From Bacteroidales bacterium (GTDB lineage Bacteria > Bacteroidota > Bacteroidia > Bacteroidales > Bacteroidaceae), in the NCBI GenBank assembly GCA_030523385.1, contig JAUNIV010000080.1, positions 1 through 9,428 on the forward strand: a stretch of 9,428 nt of DNA. Reading direction: 5' to 3'. The translations under genes and the position numbers were made by a program. Positions within the stretch are counted from its first letter, which is position 1, and each line of letters begins with the position of its first letter. The notes under the pieces are model-generated. The model worked only from the letters and a program-made list of their open reading frames with translations, searched no databases and had not been told where the DNA came from. Below, one piece after another: positions 1 through 6,333 of this stretch.

Positions 1-81
1 GACAATGTAAAAAATAAAAATAATAATAACTCTAAGAACTCTATGACTACCGGGGAAAAAAGTGATTTTAATAATAAATGA
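1..81 (+). CDS. Possible C-terminal end of an upstream gene (partial)
   Basis: The first frame is open from the window edge to a TGA at 79-81, giving 26 residues that are rich in Asn and Lys and end in FNNK. The other two forward frames close within the first 15 bases. A low-complexity Asn/Lys tail is a plausible protein end, but in DNA this rich in A and T such a stretch can also be open by chance. No family is recognisable. If it is real, the gene runs in the same direction as lipB and ends about 120 bp before it. Confidence 0.35.
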   Translation, partial: DNVKNKNNNNSKNSMTTGEKSDFNNK

Positions 82-143
82 AAGAGCCATGAAAACAAGA
101 GAAACTTTCCCTGCTGCTTGTGCGGTGGTTGAGAAAAATATGC

Positions 144-151
144 TACTTTTG
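144..151 (+). promoter_or_regulatory. Probable lipB promoter, -7 element
   Basis: TACTTTTG matches the Bacteroidetes -7 consensus TAnnTTTG and is followed by C, as is common. Transcription would begin near 157, leaving a leader of about 45 nt before the lipB ATG at 201. The -33 box is poor: only TTG triplets at 118-120 and 129-131 are nearby, and neither sits at the usual 19-bp spacing. Confidence 0.5.
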
Positions 152-200
152 CATATAAATTGGCAAAGGATTTGCCGGATGAATTATAGAAAGAACAACC

Positions 201-857
201 ATGAAAATAGAGAATTGGGGCACACTCCCTTACGCTGAAGCGTGGGAACGCCAGACAGAATACTTCAATGCACTGGTCGAAGCAAAGCAGGCCGGTGCGC
301 CTTATGATAATCGCATTATCGTTGTGGAACATCCGCATGTCTATACGTTGGGCAGGAGCGGCAAGGATGCCAATATGCTTTTGGGAGAAGCACAACTGAA
401 AGCCATAGGAGCCACGCTGTATCACATTGACCGGGGAGGGGACATTACTTATCACGGACCGGGACAGCTGGTGTGTTATCCTATCCTGAACTTAGAGGAC
501 TATGGTTTGGGACTGAAAGAATACATCCACGTGTTGGAAGAGGCTGTGATTCGCGTATGTGCTTCGTATGGCATAGAGGCAGGCCGCGTGCAGGGAGCCA
601 CGGGGGTATGGCTTGCCATCGGCACTCCGCAAGAACGGAAGATATGTGCCATCGGGGTGAGAAGCAGCCACTATGTGACCATGCACGGGCTGGCACTGAA
701 CGTGAACACGGATTTGCGCTATTTCAGCTACATCAATCCCTGCGGATTCATGGATAAAGGGGTGACTTCCTTGCAGAAAGAGTTGGGCAAGGAAGTACCT
801 ATGGAAGAAGTGACGGAACGCCTGCTGAGGGAACTGACGGCCTGCGGCCTCGTGTAA
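201..857 (+). CDS. lipB: Octanoyl-[acyl-carrier-protein]:protein N-octanoyltransferase LipB
   Basis: LipB moves the octanoyl group from octanoyl-ACP onto a lysine of lipoyl domains (pyruvate and 2-oxoacid dehydrogenases, glycine cleavage H protein), the first step of lipoate synthesis in the cytoplasm. The 218-residue product has the usual family length. Visible signatures are RGGDITYHGPGQ at residues 78-89, Lys147 in KICAIGVR (the position of the conserved active-site lysine), HGLALNV at 162-168 and PCG at 180-182, where Cys181 is the acyl-thioester cysteine. The ATG at 201 has only a weak purine-rich stretch before it, as is common in Bacteroidetes, but it fits both the family N terminus and the promoter about 50 bp upstream. 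lipA is not adjacent. The gene ends 5 bp from the convergent antiporter gene, with no visible terminator between them. Confidence 0.96.
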   Translation: MKIENWGTLPYAEAWERQTEYFNALVEAKQAGAPYDNRIIVVEHPHVYTLGRSGKDANMLLGEAQLKAIGATLYHIDRGGDITYHGPGQLVCYPILNLEDYGLGLKEYIHVLEEAVIRVCASYGIEAGRVQGATGVWLAIGTPQERKICAIGVRSSHYVTMHGLALNVNTDLRYFSYINPCGFMDKGVTSLQKELGKEVPMEEVTERLLRELTACGLV

Positions 858-862
858 CGGAA

Positions 863-2167
863 TCAGGAGTAACGCTTGGGGTAGCGGAGCAGGATGCTGA
901 GCAAGGCCACGATGCCGACGGCTGTGGGATAATACAGATGTCCCAATATGCTGAGCGGAGAGAGCGAGGCCAGTTTGGCGGCTATGAGCATCTGTGCTCC
1001 GTAAGGGATGATGCCTTGTACCACGCACGAGAATGTGTCCAGTATGCTGGCACTCTTCCGGCGGTCCACTCCGTATTGTTGTGCGATGTCGCGTGCCAGC
1101 GGACCTACGGTGATGATGGCAATGGTGTTGTTGGCCGTACAGAAGTTGGCTATGGCCACCAGCGCCGCTATGGTGAGTTCCGCTCCGCGTTTGCTGTTTA
1201 CGTGCTTCGTCAGTTTCTGTATGACGTAATCCACTCCGCCGTTGAAGCGTATCAGCTCCAGCATGCCGCCTGCCATCAGGGTGATGATGATGAGTTCGCC
1301 CATGCCGGTGATTCCTGTGCCCATCGAACCGAACCATCCGAATACATCCACACTGCCCGTAGCCATTCCGATAAGTCCCGTAGAAGCGATGCCCAATATG
1401 AGTACGGAAGCCACATTCATGCCGGCTACGGCTGTGCCCAATACCACTATGTAGGGGATGACTTTTACCCATTCCACGGCCGCTACATCGGGTGTAGCCG
1501 TCACGTCCAGTCCCTTGAATATATAGTAGCCCAACACCAGTGCGGCTGCCGGAAGCACGATGAGGAAGTTTACCCGGAACTTGTCGCGCATGGCGCATCC
1601 TTGCGTGCGGGTGGCGGCTATGGTCGTGTCTGATATAAAGGAAAGATTATCGCCGAAGAATGCTCCTCCCACCACGATGCCCGTCATGAAAGCTAAGTTC
1701 ATGTCGGTCTTTGCAGCGATGCCTGCCACTACGGGGACCAATGCCACGATAGTGCCCACCGAAGTGCCTACCGAAAGCGAGATGAAACAGGCTGCCAGGA
1801 AGATACCCGCAGGCAACAGCCCTTGCGGCAGCAACCGCAGGGCCAGATTGACCGTGGCGTCTATGGAACCTATGTCTTTGGCACTTTGTGCGAATGCTCC
1901 TGCCAGTATGAAAATCCATATCATGAGCATGATGTTCTTGTTGCCGGCCCCGATAGAGAATTGCAGGATACGGTCGTTCAGTCCCAATCCTTTGGTAATG
2001 CACACCGCATAGACCGATGCAACCATGAAAGCCACGGTGATGGGGACTTTATAGAAATCGTTGACAATAAGCGACGTGACCAAATAAAGGCATAAAAACA
2101 CCACCAGCGGACTGAGTGCCCACGGGTTTGGCTTGTGTGTGAAAGGAGTTGGAGTTCCGCTGATCAT
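863..2167 (-). CDS. NhaC-family Na+/H+ antiporter (ion/organic-acid antiporter family)
   Basis: This is a 434-residue inner-membrane protein with around ten or more hydrophobic segments, for example at about 20-38, 42-58, 78-94, 118-150, 160-172, 200-218, 236-268 and 288-304, plus several after 330. It belongs to the NhaC/IT superfamily: GGAFFGDNLSFISDTTIAAT at 167-186 is the family's hallmark loop (usually GDNLSPISDTT, here with Phe for Pro). Other supporting blocks are SLSVGTSVGT at 130-139 and NFCTANNTIAI at 341-351. Family members exchange Na+ for H+, and some (MleN type) exchange organic acids, so the substrate cannot be fixed from sequence. The gene lies 35 bp downstream of the LacI-family regulator on the same strand, with no promoter-like -7 box in the gap, so the two are probably co-transcribed. 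That raises the possibility that its activity is tied to sugar-acid use rather than general pH homeostasis; this link is inference. Confidence 0.85.
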   Translation of the reverse strand: MISGTPTPFTHKPNPWALSPLVVFLCLYLVTSLIVNDFYKVPITVAFMVASVYAVCITKGLGLNDRILQFSIGAGNKNIMLMIWIFILAGAFAQSAKDIGSIDATVNLALRLLPQGLLPAGIFLAACFISLSVGTSVGTIVALVPVVAGIAAKTDMNLAFMTGIVVGGAFFGDNLSFISDTTIAATRTQGCAMRDKFRVNFLIVLPAAALVLGYYIFKGLDVTATPDVAAVEWVKVIPYIVVLGTAVAGMNVASVLILGIASTGLIGMATGSVDVFGWFGSMGTGITGMGELIIITLMAGGMLELIRFNGGVDYVIQKLTKHVNSKRGAELTIAALVAIANFCTANNTIAIITVGPLARDIAQQYGVDRRKSASILDTFSCVVQGIIPYGAQMLIAAKLASLSPLSILGHLYYPTAVGIVALLSILLRYPKRYS

Positions 2168-2202
2168 ATCGTTATATTGTTTAGGTTCATATAATTATGT
2201 GG

Positions 2203-3282
2203 TTATTGAATGTTATTATGCACATCCATGTAGTAGTCCACGTTCTCTGTGGTGAGCAGTGTGATGGGCATGTAGTTGATGGTTTTTACTTCCTTTTTCA
2301 ATATCAGATGGTTGCAAAGCGACTCTATGCTGTTATATCCCTGTGATGCAGGTTGCTGGGCTATCAGGAAGTCCACGGCTCCCTGTCTCAGGCAATCCGT
2401 GTTTCGTTGCAGCAGGTCGTAGCCTATCAGCTTAAAACCTGTCAGTCCGTGTTTTAACAGATATTCTCCCACGATATATACCTTCGAGTTGAAAGTGATG
2501 CCGCATTGGGTTTGTGGGTGCTCTCTGAAGAAATCGTTCAGCAAGGCTTCGTCCTCGTCGGGCTGCTTGGCATACAGGTCCAACTCCACTATGCGGCATG
2601 CGGGGAAGTGTTCTTGCATGTATTGCCGGAATCCTTTCTCGCGGTCGAATTGCTGATTAGAACCAACGCGCCCTTCATTGATCTGCCTGAATATCACAAT
2701 TTCCTCCGGCAACTGTCCCAACAGCATGGCCATCCGGGCAGCAAAATATCCGCTCTGCTCAGACTTCTGTCCGTAGAAAGCCAAAGGATTCAGCCCTTCC
2801 ACATTGGAGTCGATGAAGACATACGGTATTCCGCGTTCTTCCAACTGTCCGGTTATGCGGGCTGTCATTTCGGGGATGATGGGTGCCATTACGACTCCGT
2901 CCGGCTCCATTTTCAGCACCTCCTCACCGCATTCCAAGAACGAACCATACTCGTATTGGTCATAATATACCACCGACAGCTTGAGGTAGAAATCCGAAAA
3001 AGCCTTGATGGCACGGTCTATGCCCGATTCCACGTCAGTCCAATAATCTCCCTTGTGGTGTTGCGGCAGCATGCACACGAATTGGTATTTTTTATGGGAA
3101 GCCAATGCACTGGCATACATATTGGGCTGGTAGTTGAGTTGCTGCAAAATCTCTTCCACCCGTTTACGGCTTGCTTCGGACACGCCGGATCTGCCATGCA
3201 GCACACGGTCCACAGTGCCAACAGATACATCTGCCATGCGTGCAATATCCTTTATTCTGATTCTTTCAGGCTGTTTGCTCAT
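2203..3282 (-). CDS. LacI-family transcriptional regulator, probable regulator of the KDG pathway
   Basis: The 359-residue product has a LacI-type helix-turn-helix at about 8-30 (IRIKDIARMADVSVGTVDRV), a hinge region near 52-62 and a periplasmic-binding-protein-like effector domain from about 66 to 350. The KLIGYDLLQRN block at 284-294 and LIAQQPASQGY at 306-316 are typical of the effector fold. The GTVDRVLHGR helix (Asp where many members have Ser) is a subfamily seen often in Bacteroidetes. The ligand is unknown; KDG, KDPG or a related uronate product is the obvious guess from the divergent kdgK-kdgA genes. The ATG at 3280-3282 gives a full N terminus just before the helix-turn-helix. Two matching dyads lie upstream, one in its own leader and one at the kdgK start, consistent with autoregulation and control of kdgKA. 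Confidence 0.88.
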   Translation of the reverse strand: MSKQPERIRIKDIARMADVSVGTVDRVLHGRSGVSEASRKRVEEILQQLNYQPNMYASALASHKKYQFVCMLPQHHKGDYWTDVESGIDRAIKAFSDFYLKLSVVYYDQYEYGSFLECGEEVLKMEPDGVVMAPIIPEMTARITGQLEERGIPYVFIDSNVEGLNPLAFYGQKSEQSGYFAARMAMLLGQLPEEIVIFRQINEGRVGSNQQFDREKGFRQYMQEHFPACRIVELDLYAKQPDEDEALLNDFFREHPQTQCGITFNSKVYIVGEYLLKHGLTGFKLIGYDLLQRNTDCLRQGAVDFLIAQQPASQGYNSIESLCNHLILKKEVKTINYMPITLLTTENVDYYMDVHNNIQ

Positions 3283-3300
3283 ACCTATATTATGTAAATG

Positions 3301-3312
3301 TGTGCGAACACA
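3301..3312. promoter_or_regulatory. Putative LacI-family operator 1 (in the regulator's leader)
   Basis: TGTGCGAACACA is a dyad, GTGTG/CACAC arms at 3300-3304 and 3309-3313 around CGAA. It differs from the second dyad at 3382-3393 only at the two bases 3307-3308. It sits about 20-30 nt downstream of the predicted regulator transcription start and before its ATG, where a bound repressor would block its own transcription. Assignment to the adjacent LacI protein is inference. Confidence 0.6.
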
Positions 3313-3336
3313 CTATTAAATTACTTTTTTTCGACA

Positions 3337-3367
3337 CAAATATATGACAATTTTTGGTATTAAAAAA
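3337..3367 (-). promoter_or_regulatory. Predicted promoter of the regulator-antiporter transcript
   Basis: On the minus strand, TATATTTG (3344 down to 3337) matches the TAnnTTTG -7 element. At the expected 19-bp spacing the -33 position reads TTTT (3367 down to 3364), one base off TTTG. The start would be near 3331, giving a leader of about 50 nt that contains operator 1. Its spacer overlaps the -33 box of the kdgK promoter. Confidence 0.6.
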
Positions 3368-3383
3368 ATAAGCATTACCTTTG
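3353..3383 (+). promoter_or_regulatory. Predicted promoter of kdgK-kdgA
   Basis: TTTG at 3353-3356 and TACCTTTG at 3376-3383 are separated by exactly 19 bp, a full match to the Bacteroidetes housekeeping promoter. Transcription would start near 3388-3390, inside operator 2, leaving an A/T-rich leader of about 135 nt. An unusually good GAAGGAA ribosome binding site lies at 3516-3522, just before the kdgK ATG at 3525. Confidence 0.75.
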
Positions 3384-3393
3384 TGCGCGCACA
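3382..3393. promoter_or_regulatory. Putative LacI-family operator 2 (at the kdgK transcription start)
   Basis: TGTGCGCGCACA is a perfect 12-bp palindrome. It shares the last two bases of the -7 box and covers the predicted kdgK start, a classical repressor position. It matches operator 1 at 10 of 12 positions; the two centres are 81 bp apart. I saw no third copy elsewhere in the window. Confidence 0.7.
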
Positions 3394-3524
3394 CGGAGCC
3401 ATATTTAGCCCTTTGTTCTCTTCTTTGTAGGACAAAACTATTGACTCATTTATGTGTAAACCAGTGAATTAATAAATTAGAAAAAAAGACAGCAACTAAA
3501 TAACAATTTAAAATTGAAGGAATT

Positions 3525-4547
3525 ATGGGAAAAGTAGTAACCTTAGGTGAAATCATGTTGAGACTTTCCACTCCGGGAAACACACGTTTCGTGCAGTCAG
3601 ACTCATTCGATGTCGTTTATGGCGGCGGTGAGGCCAATGTGGCGGTGAGTTGTGCCAACTATGGCCACGAAGCTTATTTTGTAACCAAGCTGCCTAAGCA
3701 CGAAATAGGTCAGAGTGCCGTAAATGCTTTGCGCAAATATGGCGTAGATACCCGTTTCATAGCCCGTGGCGGAGACAGGGTAGGTATCTATTATCTGGAG
3801 ACCGGTGCTTCCATGCGTCCAAGCAAGGTAATCTACGACCGTGCCCATTCTGCCATAGCCGAGGCCGATCCGTGTGATTTCGATTTCGATGCCATCATGC
3901 AGGGAGCCGATTGGTTCCATTGGTCGGGCATCACTCCTGCCATCTCCGATAAGGCTGCCGAACTGACCCGTCTGGCTTGTGAGGCTGCCAAACGTCACGG
4001 GGTGACAGTATCGGTGGACCTTAATTTCCGCAAGAAGCTTTGGACCAAGGAAAAAGCCCAGTCTATTATGAAACCCTTGATGAAATATGTAGATGTGTGC
4101 ATTGGCAATGAAGAGGATGCCGAACTTTGCCTCGGCTTCAAGCCCGATGCCGATGTGGAAGGCGGCAAGACCGATGCTGAAGGCTACAAAGGAATATTCA
4201 AAGCCATGGCTCAGGAGTTCGGTTTCAAGTATGTCATTTCCACTTTGCGCGAATCTTTCTCTGCCACTCACAACGGCTGGAAAGCTATGATTTACAACGG
4301 ACAGGATTTTTATGAATCAAAGCGTTACGACATCAATCCCATTATAGACCGTGTGGGTGGAGGCGACTCATTCTCGGGTGGCATCATTCATGGCCTTCTC
4401 ACGAAGCCCGACCAAGGTTCGGCATTGGAGTTTGCTGTGGCTGCTTCTGCACTGAAGCATACTGTCAACGGTGATTTCAATTTGGTGTCTGCCGAAGAAG
4501 TGGAAGCACTGGCAGGCGGTGATGCCAGCGGACGTGTGCAGCGATGA
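3525..4547 (+). CDS. kdgK: 2-dehydro-3-deoxygluconokinase (KDG kinase)
   Basis: KdgK phosphorylates 2-keto-3-deoxygluconate with ATP to KDPG, which is the substrate of the aldolase encoded next. The 340-residue product is a PfkB-family (ribokinase-like) sugar kinase. It shows VTLGEIMLRLS at 5-15, the N-terminal signature GGGEANVAVS at 33-42, the substrate-side block SVDLNFRKKLW at 163-173, and the C-terminal signature DRVGGGDSFSGG at 275-286 with Asp281 as catalytic base. DRVGGGDSF in place of the textbook DTxGAGDxF is a known variant in KDG kinases of this type and does not suggest loss of function. The start has a strong GAAGGAA site 3-9 nt upstream. The product is cytoplasmic. It forms an operon with kdgA (51-bp gap, no promoter-like box in it) and is transcribed divergently from the LacI-family regulator. 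Confidence 0.93.
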   Translation: MGKVVTLGEIMLRLSTPGNTRFVQSDSFDVVYGGGEANVAVSCANYGHEAYFVTKLPKHEIGQSAVNALRKYGVDTRFIARGGDRVGIYYLETGASMRPSKVIYDRAHSAIAEADPCDFDFDAIMQGADWFHWSGITPAISDKAAELTRLACEAAKRHGVTVSVDLNFRKKLWTKEKAQSIMKPLMKYVDVCIGNEEDAELCLGFKPDADVEGGKTDAEGYKGIFKAMAQEFGFKYVISTLRESFSATHNGWKAMIYNGQDFYESKRYDINPIIDRVGGGDSFSGGIIHGLLTKPDQGSALEFAVAASALKHTVNGDFNLVSAEEVEALAGGDASGRVQR

Positions 4548-4598
4548 ATATTTCCTGTAAAAACAAAGAGACAATATTATAATAAGGTATAAAAGACA

Positions 4599-5273
4599 AT
4601 GGCAAGATTTGATAAAATAGCCGTATTGAACAAGATTGGTTCTACGGGAATGGTGCCTGTGTTCTATCACAAGGACGCAGAAGTGGCAAAGAAAGTGGTG
4701 AAGGCCTGCTACGAAGGCGGAGTACGTGCTTTCGAGTTTACAAACCGTGGCGACTTCGCTCACGAAGTATTTGCCGAAGTAGTGAAATATGCTGCCTGTG
4801 AGTGTCCCGAAATGGCCATGGGAGTAGGTTCTATCGTTGACCCGGCCACGGCTGCGCTCTATTTGCAGTTGGGTGCCAACTTCGTTGTAGGTCCTCTGTT
4901 TAATCCCGAAATAGCCAAAGTCTGCAACCGTCGTCTGGTGGCTTATACTCCCGGTTGCGGAAGCGTGTCCGAGGTAGGCTTTGCCCAAGAGGCAGGATGC
5001 GACTTGTGTAAGGTGTTTCCGGGTGATGTGCTCGGCCCTAAATTGGTGAAAGGCCTGCTTGCCCCTATGCCTTGGTCTAAGCTGATGGTGACGGGTGGGG
5101 TAGAACCGACACAAGAGAACCTCACTTCGTGGATAAAGGCCGGCGTATTCTGTGTGGGCATGGGTTCCAAACTTTTCCCAAAAGACAAAGTGGCAGCCGA
5201 AGATTGGGCGTATGTGACAAACAAGTGCCGTGAAGCCTTGGACTACATAGCATGCGCCCGTGAAGGAAAATAA
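4599..5273 (+). CDS. kdgA: KDPG (KHG/KDPG) aldolase
   Basis: This class I aldolase splits 2-keto-3-deoxy-6-phosphogluconate into pyruvate and glyceraldehyde-3-phosphate. The 224-residue product is a single TIM barrel of usual family length. Lys138 in CKVFPGD (137-143) is the Schiff-base lysine, Glu46 in FEFTNR is the conserved acid-base residue, and MVTGGVEPT at 163-171 is the phosphate-binding loop. The ATG at 4599 has AAGG at 4584-4587, somewhat far upstream. Together with kdgK it completes the lower half of hexuronate/KDG breakdown; an Entner-Doudoroff role is possible, but no edd gene is present here. The symbol eda is equally usual. I saw no clear hairpin terminator after its stop codon. 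Confidence 0.94.
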   Translation: MARFDKIAVLNKIGSTGMVPVFYHKDAEVAKKVVKACYEGGVRAFEFTNRGDFAHEVFAEVVKYAACECPEMAMGVGSIVDPATAALYLQLGANFVVGPLFNPEIAKVCNRRLVAYTPGCGSVSEVGFAQEAGCDLCKVFPGDVLGPKLVKGLLAPMPWSKLMVTGGVEPTQENLTSWIKAGVFCVGMGSKLFPKDKVAAEDWAYVTNKCREALDYIACAREGK

Positions 5274-5293
5274 GTGAATTTTGGGTTTCATTG

Positions 5294-5324
5294 TTGCTTT
5301 TTACGGGAAATATTGGCATATTTG
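5294..5324 (+). promoter_or_regulatory. Possible promoter of the M48 peptidase gene
   Basis: CATATTTG at 5317-5324 matches TAnnTTTG except for its first base, and TTG at 5294-5296 lies about 20 bp upstream as a partial -33 box. A start near 5330 would give a leader of about 20 nt before the ATG at 5350. This argues that the peptidase is transcribed separately from kdgKA, although read-through cannot be excluded. Confidence 0.45.
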
Positions 5325-5349
5325 CACCCGAATAAAACCTATTGTATCT

Positions 5350-6144
5350 ATGAAAAAGACTATTCTGAAAGCAGCATTCTTGCTGTTCTGTATGGCCGGG
5401 ACCACTCCCGCCATGGCACAATTCAATCTCAAGAAAGCCGTGAATGGTGCCGCAAAAGCCGCTAAGGCTGTGACTCTGACTGACGCACAAATGGCTGAGT
5501 ATGTAAAGGAGTACATAGACTGGATGGATGAGCACAATCCCGTGTGTGCCGCCGATGATCCTTACACCGTACGCCTGAACAAACTCACCGAAGGACTTAC
5601 CGAAGTGGAAGGTATTCCTCTTAATTTTAAAGTGTACTATGTGATAGACGTCAATGCATTTGCTTGTGCGGATGGTAGCGTGCGCGTCTTTTCCTCACTG
5701 ATGGACATCATGTCTGACGAAGAGTTGCTGGGCGTGATTGGCCACGAAGTAGGCCACGTGGCACACAAGCATTCTAAAAATGCATTCCGCACCGCATTGC
5801 TCACTTCCGCCCTGAAAGACGGTGTGTCTTCACAAGGAGGTACGGCTGCCGCACTTACCGATTCGCAGTTGGGCGACTTGGGTGAAGCATTGGTCAATGC
5901 CAGTTATTCGCAAAAACAAGAGCGCGAAGCCGATGACTATGGCTATGACTTCCTGAAGAAAGCAGGAAAGAATCCTTGGGCTATGGCATTGTCTTTCCAA
6001 AAGCTGAAGCAACTGCAAGAAGAAGCAGGAGCACAGAAGACCAGTAAGCTGAACCAGCTTTTCTCCAGCCATCCCGATTTGGATGCACGTATCGAGCGTA
6101 TGCAGAAGCGTGCCACGGATGATGGTATAGAGAAACCCGAATAA
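5350..6144 (+). CDS. Exported M48-family zinc metallopeptidase
   Basis: The 264-residue product starts with a classical signal peptide: MKK, a hydrophobic core at about 5-16, and a likely signal peptidase I site after Ala23 (TPAMA/QF). The Cys at 14 is preceded by Phe, so a lipoprotein is unlikely. The zinc site is HEVGH at 132-136 with Glu191 in the ExxAD motif (191-195) as third ligand. SHPDLDARIERM at 240-251 is the C-terminal SHP block shared by periplasmic M48 proteases such as the LoiP/BepA group. There are no membrane spans after the signal peptide, so it should act in the periplasm, probably in envelope protein quality control; the substrate is unknown. The ATG at 5350 is preferred to an upstream in-frame TTG at 5281 because the longer form buries the signal peptide and would start upstream of the likely promoter. 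Confidence 0.9.
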   Translation: MKKTILKAAFLLFCMAGTTPAMAQFNLKKAVNGAAKAAKAVTLTDAQMAEYVKEYIDWMDEHNPVCAADDPYTVRLNKLTEGLTEVEGIPLNFKVYYVIDVNAFACADGSVRVFSSLMDIMSDEELLGVIGHEVGHVAHKHSKNAFRTALLTSALKDGVSSQGGTAAALTDSQLGDLGEALVNASYSQKQEREADDYGYDFLKKAGKNPWAMALSFQKLKQLQEEAGAQKTSKLNQLFSSHPDLDARIERMQKRATDDGIEKPE

Positions 6145-6159
6145 AGAAATTATTCAAAG

Positions 6160-6189
6160 AGCCGGGACGAACAATCATCCGTCCCGGCT
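6160..6189. terminator. Strong hairpin terminator, probably bidirectional
   Basis: AGCCGGGACG (6160-6169) and CGTCCCGGCT (6180-6189) form a perfect 10-bp stem around a 10-nt loop, 15 nt after the peptidase stop. It is followed by TTGAATTTT on the plus strand, a modest U-tract. Read on the minus strand it is followed by TCTTTGAATAATTTCTTTA, so it could also stop leftward transcripts. Confidence 0.85.
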
Positions 6190-6252
6190 TGAATTTTGGG
6201 AGATTTTGTCTTTGACATCAGCTTTGCCTCACGGCACAACCGGCATCCGACC

Positions 6253-6320
6253 ATATAAAATAAAGAGATTTCCTTGCATGTCATTTTTAGCGAAAATCAA
6301 AGTTTCTTTCGGAAATCTCT
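6253..6320 (-). ncRNA. Candidate small RNA / 10-bp inverted repeat
   Basis: AGAGATTTCC (6264-6273) and GGAAATCTCT (6311-6320) form a perfect 10-bp inverted repeat around a 37-nt loop. On the minus strand the right arm begins about 6 nt after a TAACTTTG -7 box. The left arm is followed by TTATTTTATA (6263 down), which resembles a terminator U-run. A transcript of about 60-70 nt with paired ends would result, or about 165 nt if it reads on to the hairpin at 6160-6189. No protein-coding frame is evident and I recognise no RNA family. Alternatives are an untranscribed chance repeat or a binding site. Confidence 0.3.
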
Positions 6321-6325
6321 GAGTG

Positions 6326-6333
6326 CAAAGTTA
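6326..6333 (-). promoter_or_regulatory. Orphan minus-strand -7 element
   Basis: On the minus strand, TAACTTTG (6333 down to 6326), followed by C, matches TAnnTTTG. It faces away from the AraC gene, and there is no minus-strand gene between it and the end of the peptidase gene. The expected -33 position (6356 down to 6353) reads GAAG, so the promoter is incomplete by consensus. Confidence 0.35.

Noticed and set aside
89..238. A 49-codon frame starting with ATG at 89 and overlapping the start of lipB
   Set aside because: It contains the probable lipB -7 box, runs into lipB in another frame, and shows no recognisable protein features or good ribosome binding site.
492..1598. Long minus-strand frame of 368 codons across lipB and the antiporter gene
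   Set aside because: It is a shadow: its His/Arg/Gly-rich translation matches no family, while both genes beneath it have clear conserved motifs.
3525..4547. KdgK signature DRVGGGDSF as evidence of a degenerate kinase
   Set aside because: The catalytic Asp and the glycine loop are intact and this variant occurs in other KDG kinases, so activity is expected.
4368..5291. Minus-strand frame of 307 codons opposite kdgK and kdgA
   Set aside because: It lies antisense to two well-supported enzymes, and its composition shows no family features.
5281..5349. In-frame TTG start adding 23 residues to the M48 peptidase
   Set aside because: The extension would hide a normal signal peptide, lies over the likely promoter, and uses a rare start codon.
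5388..5394. Cys14 of the M48 peptidase as a lipoprotein attachment site
   Set aside because: The residue before Cys is Phe, which does not fit a lipobox, and a good signal peptidase I site follows at Ala23.
6264..6320. Inverted repeat as the border of an invertible (phase-variable) promoter segment
   Set aside because: The segment between the 10-bp arms is only 37 bp and the nearest -7 box lies outside it. No invertase gene is visible, so a hairpin or small RNA is more likely.
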